From assembly GCA_934454435.1 (NCBI GenBank), contig CAKSGA010000077.1, forward strand, positions 1 to 11,565: a stretch of 11,565 bases of DNA. Direction: 5' to 3'. The notes under the pieces are model-generated. The model was not told the DNA's origin and did no database searches. It was given only the letters and a program-made list of their open reading frames with translations. This document shows positions 8,776 through 11,565 of the stretch, one piece after another. Position numbers and translations under genes: made by a program. This DNA comes from an uncultured Oscillospiraceae bacterium (GTDB lineage: Bacteria; Bacillota; Clostridia; Oscillospirales; Ruminococcaceae). Positions within the stretch are counted from its first letter, which is position 1. Each line of letters starts with the position of its first letter.

Positions 8776-9600
8776 TCAGATAGTAATAAAAATTGGTTCT
8801 TTCTTTCTGAAAACGCATATTTCACCGAAGCCTGTGTCCCTAAGCATGTCAAGGCACTCCGGGATATCAGCGCCGACATCTGCGACACGGTGGGCGTCAG
8901 AACCGACCGTCACCATGCGTCCACCCTTGTCGAAGTAACGCTTTACGTACTCCGCAGACGGCATTGGCACATGCAGGCCCTTTCGTATCCCGGCGGAATT
9001 CACCTCCAGGGCGATGCCCTGCCGGATCATCGTTTCCAGTATCTTGTCGATGATTGCGCTGTAACGGGTCATATCGACCTCTGCACCGCCCACGTCGCCG
9101 CTTATGAACCTCAGTGGGAACGTCAGGTGCGACAGTGAGCAGAACTTCCCCCATTCCGCCAGACGAAGCTCCTCCTCGAAGTACTCGTCAAGGCAGCGGT
9201 ATCTGTCCTCGTCGCTGTCAGGGACCTGGTCGAGCCTGGGATATGTCCGGGTGCGGTGGGTGGAACCGAGTACGAAATCGTAATCGTGCTCCGCCAGTAT
9301 CCTTTCCGCCTGGGGCAGGTCATAGAGAGCCTGCCCCAGCTCCGCACCGTAGTAAACCTCCATGCGCCCGGCGAAGCGCTCCTTTATTTCAAGGAACACA
9401 TCGTGGGACTTTGCCATTGCACCGGCGTAGTCCCAGCTGTTCAGCTTCTCGTTTTCGATATGGTCTGTCAGCGCATAGTGTTTTATCCCCAGCCCGCAGG
9501 CTCGCTCCGCCATTCTCATCGGCTCGTCGCAACCGTCCGGTGAGAGGGTGGAGTGACTATGGATATCCGCCGGGATAAGACGGAGTCTTTCTGTTTCCAT
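8776..9600 (-). CDS. PHP-domain phosphoesterase, histidinol-phosphatase (HisK/HisJ) family
   Basis: The product is a metal-dependent PHP hydrolase; characterised relatives remove phosphate from histidinol phosphate. The 274 residues carry the full set of metal-ligand motifs: DIHSHST (12-18, H14 and H16), LTDHIE (44-49, D46 and H47), YGAELGQ (84-90, E87), GSTHRT (112-117, H115), LSHLTFP (156-162, H158) and GSDAHR (233-238, D235 and H237). The pattern is complete, so the enzyme should be active. No other his genes lie nearby, so a different phosphomonoester substrate is possible and I give no symbol. The ATG at 9600 follows GAAGG by about 7 nt. It is the first gene of the seven-gene operon, about 60 nt downstream of a strong extended -10 promoter. 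Confidence 0.92.
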   Translation of the reverse strand: METERLRLIPADIHSHSTLSPDGCDEPMRMAERACGLGIKHYALTDHIENEKLNSWDYAGAMAKSHDVFLEIKERFAGRMEVYYGAELGQALYDLPQAERILAEHDYDFVLGSTHRTRTYPRLDQVPDSDEDRYRCLDEYFEEELRLAEWGKFCSLSHLTFPLRFISGDVGGAEVDMTRYSAIIDKILETMIRQGIALEVNSAGIRKGLHVPMPSAEYVKRYFDKGGRMVTVGSDAHRVADVGADIPECLDMLRDTGFGEICVFRKKEPIFITI

Positions 9601-9642
9601 TTATTTACCTTCTCTTGTTCTGACCAAAAAATTGACCAGAAT

Positions 9643-9657
9643 ATCTGTCTTTCAGAT
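9643..9657. promoter_or_regulatory. Short inverted repeat in the PHP operon leader
   Basis: ATCTG, five bases, then CAGAT forms a perfect 5-bp inverted repeat just downstream of the expected transcription start of the leftward operon. A second imperfect repeat, TTCTG...CAGAA with two GGTCA copies on the minus strand, follows at about 9618-9641. Either could be an operator half-site cluster or a leader hairpin. The support is symmetry and position only. Confidence 0.3.
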
Positions 9658-9669
9658 GTGTTTTTTATT

Positions 9670-9698
9670 ATTTTATCACAAAATTTGAATTTTGTCTA
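9670..9698 (-). promoter_or_regulatory. SigA-type promoter of the PHP-lrp-aminotransferase-ispE-recG operon
   Basis: Read on the minus strand, the -35 is TAGACA (9693-9698, five of six matches), the spacer is 17 bp, and the -10 is TAAAAT (9670-9675, five of six matches). TGA immediately before the -10 makes an extended -10. The predicted start is near 9663, leaving a leader of about 60 nt to the ATG at 9600. No other good promoter was seen within the closely packed operon. Confidence 0.8.
9678..9695. promoter_or_regulatory. Perfect 18-bp palindrome, candidate operator
   Basis: ACAAAATTTGAATTTTGT is two 8-bp arms (ACAAAATT / AATTTTGT) around TG, with no mismatch. It fills the spacer and covers three bases of the -35 of the leftward promoter, and lies 11 bp from the -35 of the divergent rightward promoter. 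A protein bound here would occlude the operon promoter. AT-rich palindromes are typical Lrp/AsnC targets, and the operon's second gene encodes such a regulator. The match to that protein is inference. Confidence 0.55.
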
Positions 9699-9706
9699 TG
9701 AATACA

Positions 9707-9735
9707 TTTACTTTTTCAGTTTTTTTTAGTATAAT
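9707..9735 (+). promoter_or_regulatory. SigA-type promoter of the ACT-UPF0210 unit
   Basis: The -35 is TTTACT (9707-9712, four of six matches), the spacer is 17 bp and the -10 is a consensus TATAAT (9730-9735), in a very T-rich context. The start would be near 9742, with a leader of about 68 nt. Its -35 lies 8 bp from that of the leftward promoter, so both share one control region. Confidence 0.8.
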
Positions 9736-9798
9736 AGATAAGAAAGATAAAAAACAAGGCTTGCGGCTTGATACTTTTATACATATTGACCGCAGAAC

Positions 9799-9804
9799 AG
9801 GAGG
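9799..9804 (+). promoter_or_regulatory. Ribosome binding site that fixes the ACT protein start
   Basis: AGGAGG sits 5 nt before the ATG at 9810. The frame is open upstream to another ATG at 9768, but that would add 14 residues unlike the family, and it lacks a ribosome site. The internal ATG is therefore preferred. Confidence 0.9.
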
Positions 9805-9809
9805 ACATA

Positions 9810-10079
9810 ATGAGAGCAGTAGTAGCTGTTATCGGTAAGGACACGGTAGGTATTCTGGCAAAGGTCAGCGGTATATGCGCAGAGCATAACGCAAACGTCA
9901 TGGACGTTACCCAGACCATCATGCAGGATCTGTTCGCAATGACGATGATGATCGAGATCTCCAAGCTCAACATCGACTACATAGACTTCGCAGACAAGCT
10001 GACAAAGGCAGGCAGCGAAATGGGACTCCAGGTGCACGTAATGCACGAGGATATCTTCAACGCTATGCACAGAATCTGA
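9810..10079 (+). CDS. ACT domain-containing protein, UPF0237 family
   Basis: The 89-residue product is a single stand-alone ACT domain. It starts MRAVVAVIGKDTVGILAKVSGICAEHNANVMDVTQTIM, with the classic first strand, the GKDTVGILAKVS ligand-binding turn (9-20), the helix, then strand two (VMDVTQTI) and strand three (LFAMTMMIEIS, 41-51). A second helix and the strand LQVHVMHEDI (73-82) complete the beta-alpha-beta-beta-alpha-beta fold. ACT domains usually bind amino acids at dimer interfaces. This family is widespread and nearly always sits before a UPF0210 gene, as here with an 18-bp gap, so the two products probably act together. Its ligand is unknown. It is transcribed rightward from the shared divergent control region. 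Confidence 0.93.
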   Translation: MRAVVAVIGKDTVGILAKVSGICAEHNANVMDVTQTIMQDLFAMTMMIEISKLNIDYIDFADKLTKAGSEMGLQVHVMHEDIFNAMHRI

Positions 10080-10097
10080 TAAGGAGAACACCGACAA

Positions 10098-11453
10098 ATG
10101 CTGAATTCAAGCGATATTTTAGAAACGATAAAGATGATACAGGAAGAGAACCTGGATATCCGTACCATCACCATGGGTATCTCCCTTCTCGACTGTATCG
10201 ACAGCGATATAGACAAGGCGTGCGATAAGGTATACGACAAGATCATGCGCAAGGCCGAGAATCTTGTAAAGACCGGCGAGGACATCGAAAAGCAGTACGG
10301 TATCCCGATAGTAAACAAGCGTATCTCCGTAACGCCTATCGCTATGGTTTCCGCAGCGTGCAAGGGCAGCCCCGTGAAGTTCGCAAAGGCGCTCCAGCGT
10401 GCGGCTGACGGCACCGGCGTAAACTACCTCGGCGGCTACTCCGCCCTGGTACACAAGGGCTTCTCCGCAGGCGACCTGGAGCTTATCCAGTCTATTCCCG
10501 AGGCTCTGGCTGAAACAAGCAACGTATGCTCCTCCGTCAACATCGGCTCCACCCGTGCGGGTATCAACATGGACGCCGTTGCCATGATGGGTCAGGTCAT
10601 CAGGGACGCTGCAGAAGCTACCAAGGACAACAGCTACTTCGGCGCAGCAAAGATCGTTGTGTTCTGCAATGCCGTTGAGGACAACCCCTTTATGGCGGGC
10701 GCATTCCACGGCGTCGGCGAGTACGACTGCGAGATAAATGTCGGCGTTTCCGGACCCGGCGTTGTACGTGCAGCGCTCCGCAAGCACCCAGAAGCAAATA
10801 TCAGCGAGATCGCTGACGTTATCAAAAAGACCGCATTCAAGATCACCAGAATGGGTCAGCTCGTTGGTACCGAGGCTTCCACAAGACTCGGCGTTCCGTT
10901 CGGTATCGTTGACCTCTCACTGGCGCCTACTCCCGCCGTGGGCGACTCCGTTGCCCATATCCTTGAGGAGATCGGTCTGGAAAGCTGCGGCTGCCATGGC
11001 ACCACCGCATGCCTCGCAATGCTCAACGACGCTGTCAAGAAGGGCGGCGTAATGGCTTCCTCCCACGTGGGCGGACTTTCCGGCGCATTCATTCCCGTAT
11101 CCGAGGACGCCGGCATGATCGACGCCGCAGTCAAGGGCAGCCTGGGCCTTGAAAAGCTCGAAGCAATGACCGCTGTATGCTCCGTAGGTCTTGATATGAT
11201 CGCAATTCCCGGCGATACTCCTGCCGACACCATCTCTGCCATTATCGCAGACGAAGCTGCTATCGGCATGGTAAACAGCAAGACTACCGCTGTACGTGTA
11301 ATTCCTGCCATTGGCAAGAAGGAAGGCGACATGGTAGAATTCGGCGGACTGTTCGGCAGCGCACCCGTAATGCCGGTAAGCAAGTTCTCCGCAAGCAAGT
11401 TCATCAGCCGTGGCGGACGTATCCCCGCTCCGCTCCAGAGCCTGAAGAACTGA
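10098..11453 (+). CDS. UPF0210/DUF711 'PFL family' protein of unknown function
   Basis: The 451-residue product matches the UPF0210 (DUF711) family in length and sequence. It starts [33 protein letters not shown]. Conserved-looking blocks are [17 protein letters not shown] (107-123), [19 protein letters not shown] (142-160), [23 protein letters not shown] (201-223), [22 protein letters not shown] (296-317) and [20 protein letters not shown] (321-340). The family is named for structural kinship with pyruvate formate-lyase-type barrels, but I see no glycyl-radical motif near the C-terminus, which ends [13 protein letters not shown]. No enzymatic role is established to my knowledge. AAGGAG lies about 10 nt before the ATG. 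Codon use resembles the neighbours. It is cytoplasmic by appearance, with no signal peptide or membrane segments. Confidence 0.93.
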   Translation: MLNSSDILETIKMIQEENLDIRTITMGISLLDCIDSDIDKACDKVYDKIMRKAENLVKTGEDIEKQYGIPIVNKRISVTPIAMVSAACKGSPVKFAKALQRAADGTGVNYLGGYSALVHKGFSAGDLELIQSIPEALAETSNVCSSVNIGSTRAGINMDAVAMMGQVIRDAAEATKDNSYFGAAKIVVFCNAVEDNPFMAGAFHGVGEYDCEINVGVSGPGVVRAALRKHPEANISEIADVIKKTAFKITRMGQLVGTEASTRLGVPFGIVDLSLAPTPAVGDSVAHILEEIGLESCGCHGTTACLAMLNDAVKKGGVMASSHVGGLSGAFIPVSEDAGMIDAAVKGSLGLEKLEAMTAVCSVGLDMIAIPGDTPADTISAIIADEAAIGMVNSKTTAVRVIPAIGKKEGDMVEFGGLFGSAPVMPVSKFSASKFISRGGRIPAPLQSLKN

Positions 11454-11466
11454 TCAGCATCAATTG

Positions 11467-11493
11467 AAATCCCCCGCCACGTGCGGGGGATTT
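11467..11493 (+). terminator. GC-rich hairpin after the UPF0210 gene
   Basis: A perfect 11-bp stem, AAATCCCCCGC / GCGGGGGATTT, surrounds a 5-nt loop and begins 13 bp after the UPF0210 stop codon. On the plus strand only TTT completes the stem and GAG follows, so the U-tract is short. With the second hairpin downstream it probably ends transcription of the ACT-UPF0210 unit. Confidence 0.7.
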
Positions 11494-11501
11494 GAGACCG
11501 T

Positions 11502-11528
11502 CGAAAAATCCCCGTTGGGGCTTTTTCG
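11502..11528 (+). terminator. Second hairpin with T-run, bidirectional terminator candidate
   Basis: CGAAAAA pairs with TTTTTCG and CCCC with GGGG, with one T/C mismatch and a GTT loop. The A-run on one side and T-run on the other give U-tracts in both directions, typical of a bidirectional terminator. The last 37 bases of the window (11529-11565) show no feature. Confidence 0.7.
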
Positions 11529-11565
11529 CCGAACATCCGCACTGCCCGCACTCATTGTCGGCATA

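Noticed and set aside
9768..9809. Longer start for the ACT protein at 9768
   Set aside because: It adds residues outside the ACT fold, and the AGGAGG at 9799-9804 clearly serves the ATG at 9810.
9742..9809. Riboswitch or T-box in the ACT gene leader
   Set aside because: The leader is only about 68 nt, with a single weak 5-bp stem (TGCGG/CCGCA) and no terminator or T-box motif.
10119..10787. 222-codon minus-strand frame inside the UPF0210 gene
   Set aside because: Antisense shadow of a family-matching gene with good codon use; no promoter or ribosome site.
10098..11453. Glycyl-radical enzyme activity for the 'PFL family' protein
   Set aside because: The C-terminal region lacks the conserved RVxGY-type radical glycine loop, and no activating radical-SAM gene is nearby.

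Overview
The window looks like chromosomal housekeeping DNA from a Gram-positive anaerobe of the Clostridia. A Ruminococcus/Oscillospiraceae-type genome is my best guess. The evidence is the CIRCE-controlled groES-groEL pair, strong AGGAGG-type Shine-Dalgarno sites, SigA-like promoters, the Asp23/YloU - DAK2/FakA - RecG gene order known from Firmicutes, and a moderately high GC content. The species cannot be fixed by reading alone.

Layout. From 1 to 1605 on the minus strand is groES-groEL, with groEL running off the left edge, behind a promoter and a perfect CIRCE operator (1687-1713). From about 1720 to 2173 there is no gene. This stretch holds a 140-bp element bounded by 27-bp imperfect inverted repeats, a hairpin-rich segment, and a terminator-like stem-loop whose T-run lies on the plus strand. 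From 2174 to 9600 on the minus strand is a tightly packed seven-gene operon. In transcription order it encodes a PHP phosphoesterase (HisK-like), an Lrp/AsnC regulator, a class I/II aminotransferase, IspE, an Asp23-family protein, a FakA-like DAK2 protein and RecG helicase. Three of its junctions are stop/start overlaps, two of them GTGA with GTG starts. From 9810 to 11453 on the plus strand is a two-gene unit, an ACT-domain protein and a UPF0210/DUF711 'PFL family' protein, followed by two hairpins.

The two units diverge from back-to-back promoters whose -35 boxes are only 8 bp apart. A perfect 8-2-8 palindrome (9678-9695) fills the spacer of the leftward promoter and is the best operator candidate in the window. 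The Lrp-type regulator encoded second in the operon is the obvious candidate to bind it.

Functionally the operon mixes amino-acid metabolism (PHP phosphatase, aminotransferase, Lrp regulator) with isoprenoid synthesis (IspE), exogenous fatty-acid activation (FakA) and replication-fork repair (RecG). Most of the content is ordinary. The items most worth a second look are the divergent control region, the uncharacterised ACT-UPF0210 pair, and the inverted-repeat element between groES and recG. I saw no CRISPR array, tRNA, rRNA, transposase or phage gene.
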